The position numbers and the translations under genes were made by a program. Below are positions 46,757-54,626 of a DNA stretch of 64,000 bases, one piece after another. Where the stretch lies: the NCBI RefSeq assembly GCF_002214185.1, contig NZ_CP022161.1, positions 1,488,001 through 1,552,000 on the forward strand. The letters run 5' to 3'. Below the pieces are notes generated by a model, which was not told the origin of the DNA, ran no database searches, and was given only the letters and a program-made list of their open reading frames with translations. The DNA is from Streptomyces capitiformicae. GTDB lineage: Bacteria > Actinomycetota > Actinomycetes > Streptomycetales > Streptomycetaceae. Position 1 is the first letter of the stretch, and the number at the start of each line of letters is the position of its first letter.

Positions 46757-47634
46757 GCTGGGATCCGTACGACCCGGGTGCCGAGCCGGACTTCGGTCCG
46801 GGGCCGGACCCGACGACCGTCGAGGACCCGACGGCACCGCCGGGCATCGTGGATCCCTTCGCCGACCCCACGGCCGTACCGGATGTCGGCCCGGACGTGG
46901 GTCCGGACGTGGGTCCGGGCTTTGATCCGGGCTTTGGTCCGGGCTTTGGTCCGGGCTTTGATCCGGGCTTTGATCCGGGCTTTGGTCCGGATGAAGGCTC
47001 GGACGTCGGTCCGTCCGTCGGCGGTGTGCCCGATCTGCCGAACTTCGACCCCGCGCAGAGCGATCCCACCGCCGTGCTCGGCAACCCCGGTGCGGCCATG
47101 GACGTGTGGCAGCAGCACACCGGCGAGAACGCCTGCGCCATCGGAGCCCAGGGGATGGTGCTGGAGTACCTCACGGGTCAGCGCGTCAGTGAGGAGCAGC
47201 TGATCGACGAGGCGGCGAGCCAGGGGTGGTACGACGCGAACGGTACGGCGCCCGCCGACGTGGGGAATCTGCTCGAACTCCACGGTGTCCCCGTGCAGCA
47301 GGTGGAGGGTGCCTCCCTCGAACAGCTGGAAGGGGTGCTCGCTGACGGTGGCGCGGCGATCGTCGGCCTGGACGCCGACGAGATCTGGGCGCCGGGGCAC
47401 GACCCCGGCGACGACACGGTCGGGGACGCGCCGGGGATCCCCGGTCAGGGGGCCAACCACGCCGTGTGGGTCACCGGCATCGACAACAGCGACCCCGCCA
47501 ACCCGATGGTCGTGCTCAACGACTCCGGTCACCCCGACGGGCAGGGCCTGGAAGTGCCGCTCGACGAGTTCATGGGCGCCTGGCAGGACTCCGGCAACTT
47601 CCTCGTCGCCGCGGGCGCACCACGGGAGGTGTGA
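46753..47634 (+). CDS. Papain-like (C39-type) protein with Gly-Phe-Asp-Pro repeats
   Basis: 293 aa, start coupled to the dynamin stop. Residues 1-95 are acidic, Pro/Gly-rich repeats (VGPDVGPDVGPGF, then GFDPG/GFGPG units, encoded at 46890-46990), probably disordered. From about 115 there is a papain-like fold: TGENACAIGAQGMVLEYL (Cys128), NHAVWVTGID (His236) and VVLNDSG (Asn256/Asp257) fit a catalytic triad. There is no signal peptide, so it would act in the cytoplasm. Whether it is a protease or a binding relic is unknown. The repeat-rich start recalls the Gly-rich IniB proteins that sit next to IniA dynamins in mycobacteria. Confidence 0.7.
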   Translation: MSWDPYDPGAEPDFGPGPDPTTVEDPTAPPGIVDPFADPTAVPDVGPDVGPDVGPGFDPGFGPGFGPGFDPGFDPGFGPDEGSDVGPSVGGVPDLPNFDPAQSDPTAVLGNPGAAMDVWQQHTGENACAIGAQGMVLEYLTGQRVSEEQLIDEAASQGWYDANGTAPADVGNLLELHGVPVQQVEGASLEQLEGVLADGGAAIVGLDADEIWAPGHDPGDDTVGDAPGIPGQGANHAVWVTGIDNSDPANPMVVLNDSGHPDGQGLEVPLDEFMGAWQDSGNFLVAAGAPREV

Positions 47635-47636
47635 CC

Positions 47637-48650
47637 ATGAAGGCGGGGGACGCGAAGGGGGTCGAGCGGGACGTCGGCCGTCCCGGGGACCTGGCCGGGC
47701 TCGCCGCCAGGTGCGCCGACTGGCTCACTGCGGAACGGGACCGCATCGAGGGGGAGTTACGGGCCGAGTACGGCCGGCGGCCACCCCCGGCTGATCACCC
47801 ACCGGCGGCCGCGGCCCCGCTCATCCAACTGCTGGACCGGATGGCCGAGTTGCCCCCGGCCGCCGGTTCGGTCGAAGGCCGAGCAGAAGGACGCGACCCG
47901 GTGCTGGACTGGGTGCGCCGTAGCGTACTGGCCGCGCTGGCCGCGTCCGGCGTCACCCCGGTCGAGGACACGGGCCCGGTGGACCCCACCCGGCACAACG
48001 TGGTGGCCACCCGCGACGACCCGTCCGGCCTGCGCCGCGGTGCCATCGCGGAGACGGTCCGACCGGGCTACCTGTGGGGCGAGGCGGTACTGCGTCACCA
48101 GGAGGTCGTCGCCTACATACCGCCCAGACAACCGGGCCCCGCGACGGCGTCGACGGATACCGCCGGGGAACGCCGCACGGCCGAACTCCTGGGGGAACGC
48201 CTGGGGGAACGCCTGGGGGAACGCCTGGGGGAACGCCTGGGGGAACGCCTGGGGTACGAGCCCGCCGACGAACCCTCGCGAGCCGACCTCACCGAGGAAC
48301 CCTGGCAGTCCGGCCTCACCGAGGACCCCCCGGCATCCGGTCCCGAGGACAAACCTTGGCCACCCGATCCCGAAGACGAACCATGGGCGGCGCCCGGTCT
48401 TCAAGACAAACCCCGGCCACCCGACTCCCAAGAGAAACCCCAGGCACCCGGCCAACGCACACCACGCGCCCCGGCCCACCCGCCGGAGGCACCCCGCACC
48501 AAGCGACGGGCAGACCTACCGGCACCACCCCACACCAAGCCACGGACAGACACACCGACACCGACACCGCCCCGCCCCCCAACGAACCCCACACACCCCC
48601 GCCCAACCGCCGGAGGCAGACGTAGGGCTGTACACTCGCTACGCGCGTAG
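47637..48650 (+). CDS. GrpE-like protein with LGER repeats and a long Pro-rich tail
   Basis: 337 aa, ATG two bases after the previous stop. After a helical N-terminus, residues of the type DPTRHNVVATRDDPSGLRRGAIAETVRPGYLWGEAVLRHQEVVAY match the C-terminal beta domain of GrpE, the Hsp70 nucleotide-exchange factor. Next come five exact 12-bp repeats (48189-48248) encoding LGER, and then 125 residues rich in Pro, Asp, Glu and Lys. GrpE-like and Hsp70-like genes occur beside actinobacterial dynamins; here no Hsp70 gene is in sight. Confidence 0.72.
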   Translation: MKAGDAKGVERDVGRPGDLAGLAARCADWLTAERDRIEGELRAEYGRRPPPADHPPAAAAPLIQLLDRMAELPPAAGSVEGRAEGRDPVLDWVRRSVLAALAASGVTPVEDTGPVDPTRHNVVATRDDPSGLRRGAIAETVRPGYLWGEAVLRHQEVVAYIPPRQPGPATASTDTAGERRTAELLGERLGERLGERLGERLGERLGYEPADEPSRADLTEEPWQSGLTEDPPASGPEDKPWPPDPEDEPWAAPGLQDKPRPPDSQEKPQAPGQRTPRAPAHPPEAPRTKRRADLPAPPHTKPRTDTPTPTPPRPPTNPTHPRPTAGGRRRAVHSLRA

Positions 48651-48664
48651 ATATGCTCACCTGG
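48639..48664 (+). promoter_or_regulatory. Leaderless promoter and palindromic operator of deoC
   Basis: CTACGCGCGTAG (48639-48650) is a perfect 12-bp palindrome, followed by TATGCT (48652-48657), a good -10 box placed so that transcription would begin at the GTG of deoC (48664). No ribosome site precedes that GTG, as expected of a leaderless mRNA. The same palindrome lies before add. Confidence 0.7.
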
Positions 48665-49620
48665 TGACCATGTCCACAGCCGCACCCCACGCCCTAGCCG
48701 ACGTCACCACATCCGATCGCACACTCCGCCGCTTCCTCCACGGACTCCCCGGCGTAGACCCGGTCGGCCTGGAGGCCCGCGCCGCCTCCCTCGGCACCCG
48801 TTCCATCAAGACGACCGCCAAGGCGTACGCCATCGACCTGGCCATCTCGATGGTCGATCTGACGACCCTGGAAGGCGCGGACACCCCGGGCAAGGTCCGG
48901 GCCCTCGGCGCCAAGGCGGTCCACCCCGACCCGACCGACCGCGCCACACCCCCGACCGCGGCCGTCTGCGTCTACCCCGACATGGTGGCCGCGGCCAAGG
49001 AAGCCGTCGCGGGCTCGAGCGTGAAGGTCGCCTCGGTCGCCACGGCGTTCCCCGCGGGCCGCGCCCCCCTCGCCGTGAAGCTGGCGGACGTCCGCGAGGC
49101 CGTCACCGCAGGCGCCGACGAGATCGACATGGTCATCGACCGCGGCGCGTTCCTCGCGGGCGACTACATGAAGGTTTTCACCGAGATCGTCGCCGTGAAA
49201 GAGGCCTGCGGACTCGCCCGTCTGAAGGTCATCTTCGAAACGGGCGAACTCTCGACGTACGACAACATCCGCAGGGCCAGCTGGCTCGGCATGCTCGCCG
49301 GTGCGGACTTCATCAAGACGTCCACCGGCAAGGTCGCGGTCAACGCCACCCCCGCGAACACGCTGCTTATGCTGGAAGCGGTACGAGACTTCCGTACCCA
49401 GACCGGCATCCAGGTCGGCGTGAAGCCCGCCGGCGGCATCCGCACCACCAAGGACGCCATCAAGTTCCTCGTCCTGGTCAACGAGACGACCGGCGAGGAC
49501 TGGCTGGACAACCACTGGTTCCGCTTCGGCGCCTCCTCGCTCCTGAACGACCTGCTGATGCAGCGTCAGAAGCTGGCCACCGGCCGCTACTCCGGCCCCG
49601 ACTACGTGACGGTGGACTGA
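48664..49620 (+). CDS. deoC: Deoxyribose-phosphate aldolase
   Basis: 318 aa from GTG 48664 (or 316 from ATG 48670). It converts 2-deoxyribose-5-phosphate to glyceraldehyde-3-phosphate and acetaldehyde. Class I aldolase hallmarks: ICVYPDMV-like AVCVYPDMV, VATAFPAG, EIDMVIDRGAFLAGDY with the active-site Asp, LKVIFETGEL and DFIKTSTGK with the Schiff-base Lys near residue 218, then GVKPAGGIRT with the second Lys. Two aldehyde dehydrogenases follow, which would oxidise the acetaldehyde released. Confidence 0.96.
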   Translation: MTMSTAAPHALADVTTSDRTLRRFLHGLPGVDPVGLEARAASLGTRSIKTTAKAYAIDLAISMVDLTTLEGADTPGKVRALGAKAVHPDPTDRATPPTAAVCVYPDMVAAAKEAVAGSSVKVASVATAFPAGRAPLAVKLADVREAVTAGADEIDMVIDRGAFLAGDYMKVFTEIVAVKEACGLARLKVIFETGELSTYDNIRRASWLGMLAGADFIKTSTGKVAVNATPANTLLMLEAVRDFRTQTGIQVGVKPAGGIRTTKDAIKFLVLVNETTGEDWLDNHWFRFGASSLLNDLLMQRQKLATGRYSGPDYVTVD

Positions 49621-49625
49621 TCACC

Positions 49626-51062
49626 ATGGCATCGGCATTCGATTACGCACCGGCCCCCGAGTCCCGCGCGATCGTGGACATCGCCCCGTCCTACGGCCTG
49701 TTCATCGACGGCGAGTTCACCGAGGCCGCCGACGGCAAGGTCTTCAAGACGGTCAGCCCCGCCTCCGAGGAGGTCCTCGCCGAGATCGCCCAGGCGGGCG
49801 AGGCGGACGTGGACCGCGCGGTGCAGGCGGCCCGCAAGGCGTTCGAGAAGTGGTCCGCGCTCCCCGGCACGGAACGCGCGAAGTACCTCTTCCGCATCGC
49901 CCGCATCATCCAGGAACGCAGCCGCGAACTGGCCGTCCTGGAAACCCTCGACAACGGCAAGCCCATCAAGGAGACCCGCGACGCCGACCTCCCCCTGGTC
50001 GCCGCGCACTTCTTCTACTACGCGGGCTGGGCCGACAAACTCGACCACGCCGGCTTCGGCACGGACCCCCGGCCACTGGGCGTGGCAGGCCAGGTCATCC
50101 CCTGGAACTTCCCCCTCCTGATGCTGGCGTGGAAGATCGCCCCGGCCCTGGCGACAGGCAACACGGTGGTCCTGAAGCCCGCCGAGACGACCCCCCTCTC
50201 GGCCCTGTTCTTCGCGGACATCTGCCGCCAGGCAGGCCTGCCGAAGGGCGTCGTCAACATCCTCCCGGGCTACGGCGACACGGGCGCGGCACTGGTCGCG
50301 CACCCGGACGTCAACAAGGTCGCCTTCACCGGCTCCACAGCCGTAGGCAAGGAGATCGCGAAAACAGTCGCCGGCACCCACAAGAAGCTCACCCTCGAAC
50401 TGGGCGGCAAGGGTGCGAACATCGTCTTCGACGACGCCCCGATCGACCAGGCGGTGGAAGGGATCGTCAACGGGATCTTCTTCAACCAGGGCCAGGTCTG
50501 CTGCGCGGGCAGCCGCCTCCTCGTCCAGGAGTCGATCCAGGAGGAGCTCCTCGACTCCCTGAAGCGGAGGCTCTCCACGCTCCGCCTGGGCGACCCCCTC
50601 GACAAGAACACGGACATCGGCGCGATCAACTCCGAGGAACAGCTCTCGCGCATCACCTCGCTCGTCGAGCGCGGCGAGGCGGAGGGCGCCGAACGCTGGT
50701 CCTTGGCCTGCGAACTGCCCACGTCCGGCTACTGGTTCGCCCCGACGCTCTTCACGAACGTCACCCAGGCACACACCATCGCGCGGGACGAGATCTTCGG
50801 CCCGGTGCTGTCGGTCCTCACCTTCCGCACTCCGGACGAGGCCGTCGCCAAGGCCAACAACACCCAGTACGGCCTCTCGGCGGGCATCTGGACCGAGAAG
50901 GGCTCCCGGATCCTGGCCGTCGCGAACAAGCTCCGCGCGGGCGTCGTCTGGTCCAACACGTTCAACAAGTTCGACCCGACCTCGCCGTTCGGCGGCTACA
51001 AGGAGTCGGGCTTCGGCCGCGAGGGCGGCCGCCACGGCCTGGAGGCGTACCTCGATGTCTGA
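49626..51062 (+). CDS. Aldehyde dehydrogenase
   Basis: 478 aa; ATG five bases after the deoC stop. All catalytic residues are present: NAD-site VIPWNFPLLMLAWKIAPALATGNTVVLKPAE, FTGSTAVGKEI, general base ELGGKGANIVF, and nucleophile GQVCCAGSR (Cys292). Cytosolic. Position suggests acetaldehyde from DeoC as substrate. It overlaps the next gene by 8 bp. Confidence 0.94.
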   Translation: MASAFDYAPAPESRAIVDIAPSYGLFIDGEFTEAADGKVFKTVSPASEEVLAEIAQAGEADVDRAVQAARKAFEKWSALPGTERAKYLFRIARIIQERSRELAVLETLDNGKPIKETRDADLPLVAAHFFYYAGWADKLDHAGFGTDPRPLGVAGQVIPWNFPLLMLAWKIAPALATGNTVVLKPAETTPLSALFFADICRQAGLPKGVVNILPGYGDTGAALVAHPDVNKVAFTGSTAVGKEIAKTVAGTHKKLTLELGGKGANIVFDDAPIDQAVEGIVNGIFFNQGQVCCAGSRLLVQESIQEELLDSLKRRLSTLRLGDPLDKNTDIGAINSEEQLSRITSLVERGEAEGAERWSLACELPTSGYWFAPTLFTNVTQAHTIARDEIFGPVLSVLTFRTPDEAVAKANNTQYGLSAGIWTEKGSRILAVANKLRAGVVWSNTFNKFDPTSPFGGYKESGFGREGGRHGLEAYLDV

Positions 51063-51942
51063 CCGTTTGAGCGTCTTCAAGACCTACAAGCTGTACGTCG
51101 GGGGCAAGTTCCCCCGCTCCGAAAGCGGCCGGGTGTACGAAGTGACCGATGCAAAGGGCCAGTGGCTGGCGAACGCACCGCTCTCCTCCCGCAAGGACGC
51201 CCGTGACGCGGTCGTCGCGGCCCGCAAGGCGTTCAGCGCCTGGTCGGGCGCGACGGCGTACAACCGGGGCCAGATCCTCTACCGAGTGGCGGAGATGCTG
51301 GAGGGCCGCAAGGCCCAGTTCGTCCGCGAGGTGGCCGACGCCGAGGGCCTGTCGAAGTCCAAGGCCGCGGACCAGGTGGACGCGACGATCGACCGCTGGG
51401 TCTGGTACGCGGGCTGGACCGACAAGATCGCCCAGGTGGTCGGCGGCGGAAACCCGGTCGCGGGCCCGTACTTCAACCTCTCCACCCCCGAGCCGACCGG
51501 CGTCGTAGCCGTCGTCGCCCCCCAGGAGTCGTCCTTCCTGGGCCTGGTCTCGGTGGTGGCCCCGGTGATCGCCACGGGCAACACGGCGGTAGTGGTGGCG
51601 AGCGAGAAGTCCCCCCTCCCGTCGCTCTCCCTCGGCGAGGTCCTCGCCACGTCCGACGTCCCCGGCGGCGTGGTCAACATCCTCTCCGGCCGCACGGCGG
51701 AGATCGCGACCCCGCTCGCCGCCCACCAGGACGTCAACGCGATCGACCTGGCCGGCGCGGACGACGTACTGGCGAAGGAACTGGAGATCGCGGCCGCCGA
51801 CAACCTGAAGCGGGTCCTTCGTCCACAGCCTGTGGACAACTGGTCGACGCCCCCCGGAATCGACCGTATGACGGCGTTCCTGGAGACGAAGACGGTCTGG
51901 CACCCGACAGGCTCGCTGGGCGCGTCGGGGTCGTCGTACTGA
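51055..51942 (+). CDS. Truncated aldehyde dehydrogenase paralogue without catalytic Cys
   Basis: 295 aa. The first 220 residues follow the aldehyde dehydrogenase NAD-binding domain (YKLYVGGKFPRSESGRVYEV, GVVAVVAPQESSFLGLVSVVAPVIATGNTAVVVASEKSPL), but the catalytic domain is missing: there is no GQxC motif, and the ELGGK region is replaced by AIDLAGADDVLAKELE. It ends after a short unique tail. Because it overlaps the active paralogue, it may be a regulatory or structural subunit of it; the reading frame is clean and codon use normal, so it is not a recent pseudogene. Confidence 0.85.
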   Translation: MSDRLSVFKTYKLYVGGKFPRSESGRVYEVTDAKGQWLANAPLSSRKDARDAVVAARKAFSAWSGATAYNRGQILYRVAEMLEGRKAQFVREVADAEGLSKSKAADQVDATIDRWVWYAGWTDKIAQVVGGGNPVAGPYFNLSTPEPTGVVAVVAPQESSFLGLVSVVAPVIATGNTAVVVASEKSPLPSLSLGEVLATSDVPGGVVNILSGRTAEIATPLAAHQDVNAIDLAGADDVLAKELEIAAADNLKRVLRPQPVDNWSTPPGIDRMTAFLETKTVWHPTGSLGASGSSY

Positions 51943-52051
51943 GAAGGCACCTCAAGGCCGGGGTGGCCGCCCCGGCCTTGAGGTGTGATGTTGCGCCAAA
52001 GGCGACCCGCCGTCTCGGCGGGAGCCGCTCGATGCCTCACACTGGACTCTC

Positions 52052-52693
52052 GTGAGTTCGCATCCCCCGATACATCCCCCGATACCGACCCGGGTCGTCC
52101 TGCTGTCCGGTCCGTCCGGCTCGGGCAAGTCCCTGCTCGCCGCCCGTTCCGCCCTGCCCGTGCTGCGGCTGGACGACTTCTACAAGGAGGGCGACGACCC
52201 GACGCTGCCCCTGGTGGAAGGCAGCTCGGACATCGACTGGGACCACCCGCTGTCGTGGGACGCGGACACCGCCGTCGCGGCGATCGAGGAACTGTGCCGC
52301 ACGGGCCGTACGACCGTGCCGACGTACGACATCTCCCTCAGCGCCCGCACCGGCGCGGAGGCGCTGCACATCGAGCGGACCCCGCTGTTCATCGCGGAGG
52401 GCATCTTCGCCGCCGAGATCGTCGAGCGCTGCCGGGAGTTGGGTGTACTGGCGGATGCCCTGTGCCTGACCCGGGGCCCGGTGAAGACCTTCCGCCGCCG
52501 TTTCCTGCGCGATCTGAAGGAGGGCCGCAAGTCGGTGCCGTTCCTGCTGCGGCGCGGCTGGCGGCTGATGCGTCAGGAACGCTCGATCGTGGCCCGCCAG
52601 ACGGAGTTGGGCGCCCATCCCTGCGACAAGGCCGAGGCCCTGGGCCGCTTGGCCGCGGCCGCCGAGGGCCGCTGCGCACAGGCGGCGACGTAA
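52052..52693 (+). CDS. Uridine kinase-like P-loop protein
   Basis: 213 aa from GTG 52052. Walker A GPSGSGKS, then LRLDDFYKEGDDPTLP and DWDHPLSWD, which match the uridine/phosphoribulokinase fold, and FIAEGIFAAEIV before a basic C-terminus. It probably phosphorylates a nucleoside with ATP or GTP; uridine is the family default, not shown here. It stands next to the deoC group, in keeping with nucleoside salvage. Confidence 0.85.
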   Translation: MSSHPPIHPPIPTRVVLLSGPSGSGKSLLAARSALPVLRLDDFYKEGDDPTLPLVEGSSDIDWDHPLSWDADTAVAAIEELCRTGRTTVPTYDISLSARTGAEALHIERTPLFIAEGIFAAEIVERCRELGVLADALCLTRGPVKTFRRRFLRDLKEGRKSVPFLLRRGWRLMRQERSIVARQTELGAHPCDKAEALGRLAAAAEGRCAQAAT

Positions 52694-52731
52694 CAGCCGT
52701 ACGGCACCGCAAGCCCCGTGGACACAAACAA

Positions 52732-52772
52732 AAGCGGGACTGGACGGACCCCCCGGCCCTCCAGTCCCGCTT
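52732..52772. terminator. Terminator between the uridine kinase and sigQ genes
   Basis: Perfect 13-bp stem AAGCGGGACTGGA (52732-52744) and TCCAGTCCCGCTT (52760-52772), followed by C-rich text and GTTTT. It serves convergent genes. The rest of the gap to 52908 is strikingly C-rich on the plus strand and codes for nothing I can see. Confidence 0.85.
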
Positions 52773-52908
52773 CCCCCGTTTTCCTGCTTCCCCCGTTTTC
52801 CCCTTGTCCCCGGCGCGGCCCCGTGTCCCCCGTGGCCCCGCCGGTTCCTCTGTCCCCCCCCCGGGTACTCCCCCGTTACCTACTTCACTTACTTCCCCCC
52901 GCAGACCT

Positions 52909-53673
52909 TCAGGCGACAAGCTCCCCGAAGGACTCCTCCTCGTCACGGCCGAAGCTGAGGACCTCGTCCTCGCGCAGCCGGCGGAGGGACCGCCAGATGC
53001 TGGACTTCACCGTGCCGACACTGATGTCGAGGATCTCCGCGATCTCCGGGTCCGTGCGGCCCTCGTAGTAACGCAGGACCAGCATGGTGCGCTGGAGTTC
53101 GGGGAGCCGGGCGAGCGCCTGCCACAGGACGGCGCGCAGTTCGGTGCCGCGCATGGCGTCCGTGTCGCCGGCGGTCTCCGGCAGCTCCTCGGTCGGGTAC
53201 TCGTTCAGCTTGCGGCGGCGCCACGCGCTGATGTGCAAGTTCGTCATGGTGCGGCGGAGGTAGCCCCCGACCGCGGCCTTGTCGCTGATCCGGTCCCATG
53301 CCTTGTACGTCGAGAAGAGGGCGCTCTGGAGGAGGTCCTCGGCCTCGAAGCGGTCACCGGTCAGGTGGTAGGCGGTTGCGTACAGGGAGGCACGACGCTC
53401 CTGGACGTAGGCGGTGAACTCCGCCTCCGACACAGAACGGCGCTCCCCCGTGCCCTCCCCGTACGCGGCCGCGACCCCCGTTCCCCCGTGGGTCACCCCC
53501 GTGGTGCTTCCCCCCACATGCGCGTCAACCACCGACATGTACGTGGTGTGCTGACGCCCGGTGCCGCGAGCGCACCCCCGCCCGCTCACGGCACCGGACT
53601 TCTCCGTGTTCCGGATGACGTCGTGGAGACGCGTGACAACTGCGCTAGTGCTGGTGCTGTGCAGCGTGTTCAT
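52909..53673 (-). CDS. sigQ: ECF sigma factor SigQ (SigE family)
   Basis: 254 aa from ATG 53673, though shorter starts (ATG 53538) are possible because the first 90 residues are low-complexity. The sigma-70 region 2 reads LYATAYHLTGDRFEAEDLLQSALFSTYKAWDRI, with region 4 ARLPELQRTMLVLRYYEGRTDPEIAEILDISVGTVKSSIWRSLRRLRE. Divergent from afsQ1-afsQ2 with an AfsQ1 box in between, the same arrangement as sigQ/afsQ1/afsQ2 in S. coelicolor, where SigQ modulates antibiotic production. The C-terminus ends ELVA. Confidence 0.9.
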   Translation of the reverse strand: MNTLHSTSTSAVVTRLHDVIRNTEKSGAVSGRGCARGTGRQHTTYMSVVDAHVGGSTTGVTHGGTGVAAAYGEGTGERRSVSEAEFTAYVQERRASLYATAYHLTGDRFEAEDLLQSALFSTYKAWDRISDKAAVGGYLRRTMTNLHISAWRRRKLNEYPTEELPETAGDTDAMRGTELRAVLWQALARLPELQRTMLVLRYYEGRTDPEIAEILDISVGTVKSSIWRSLRRLREDEVLSFGRDEEESFGELVA

Positions 53674-53792
53674 CTCGCGCCCCCCGTCGTGGAGTTCCGG
53701 TCGTTCGCCCCGCCGCTCGGTCCGTCGGGCGGTGCTTCCTTGCCTGTGCCGAAAAGACTGCCCGGCCACCTTCATGGCTGTGTCCGCCGACT

Positions 53793-53808
53793 GTCACAGA
53801 CCTGTCAC
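53793..53808. promoter_or_regulatory. AfsQ1 binding box in the sigQ-afsQ1 promoter region
   Basis: GTCAC, six bases, GTCAC: an exact match to the published AfsQ1 consensus GTnAC-n6-GTnAC, placed between the divergent sigQ and afsQ1 genes. Confidence 0.85.
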
Positions 53809-53948
53809 AGGGGTCGGCCTCAGGGAAGACACAGCTTGATCACAGAGAAGAGTCGTACGGCTACGCGGACGGCACGATCATGTGGGAGAGATGGGTGGGA
53901 GCGCTCCAACGGTCGATTCGGCGCCATGCCATGGGCCAGAATGAGCCC

Positions 53949-54626
53949 GTGCCTTCCCTGTTGCTGATCGAGGACGACGACGCCATCCGCACGGCCCTGG
54001 AGCTCTCACTGACGCGCCAGGGGCACCGTGTCGCCACCGCCGCCACCGGCGAGGATGGTCTCAAGCTGCTGCGCGAACAGCGGCCGGATCTGATCGTTTT
54101 GGACGTGATGCTGCCCGGCATCGACGGCTTCGAGGTGTGCCGGCGGATCCGGCGCACCGACCAGCTGCCGATCATCCTGCTGACCGCGCGCAGCGACGAC
54201 ATCGACGTCGTGGTGGGCCTGGAGTCCGGTGCCGACGACTACGTGGTCAAGCCCGTGCAGGGGCGGGTGCTGGACGCCCGTATCCGCGCGGTGCTGCGGC
54301 GCGGTGAGCGCGAGGCCAATGACGCGGCGACCTTCGGCAGCCTTGTGATCGACCGTGCGGCGATGACGGTGACGAAGAACGGCGAGGACCTCCAGCTGAC
54401 GCCCACCGAGCTGCGGTTGCTCCTGGAGCTGAGCCGCCGGCCCGGACAGGCCCTGTCGCGGCAGCAGTTGCTGCGTCTGGTGTGGGAGCACGACTATCTG
54501 GGCGACTCCCGGCTGGTGGACGCGTGCGTGCAGCGGCTGCGCGCCAAGGTCGAGGACGTGCCGTCGTCGCCGACCCTGATCCGTACCGTGCGTGGTGTCG
54601 GCTACCGGCTGGACGTTCCTCAGTGA
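53949..54626 (+). CDS. afsQ1: Response regulator AfsQ1 (OmpR/PhoB type)
   Basis: 225 aa from GTG 53949, the length known for AfsQ1. Receiver domain with LLLIEDDDA, phospho-acceptor Asp52 in IVLDVMLPG, LLTARSD and the conserved Lys in YVVKPVQ. A winged-helix DNA-binding domain follows (LQLTPTELRLLLELSRRPGQALSRQQLLRLVWEHDY, LIRTVRGVGYRLD). The stop overlaps the GTG of afsQ2. In S. coelicolor it regulates antibiotic synthesis, nitrogen response and sigQ. Confidence 0.93.
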   Translation: MPSLLLIEDDDAIRTALELSLTRQGHRVATAATGEDGLKLLREQRPDLIVLDVMLPGIDGFEVCRRIRRTDQLPIILLTARSDDIDVVVGLESGADDYVVKPVQGRVLDARIRAVLRRGEREANDAATFGSLVIDRAAMTVTKNGEDLQLTPTELRLLLELSRRPGQALSRQQLLRLVWEHDYLGDSRLVDACVQRLRAKVEDVPSSPTLIRTVRGVGYRLDVPQ

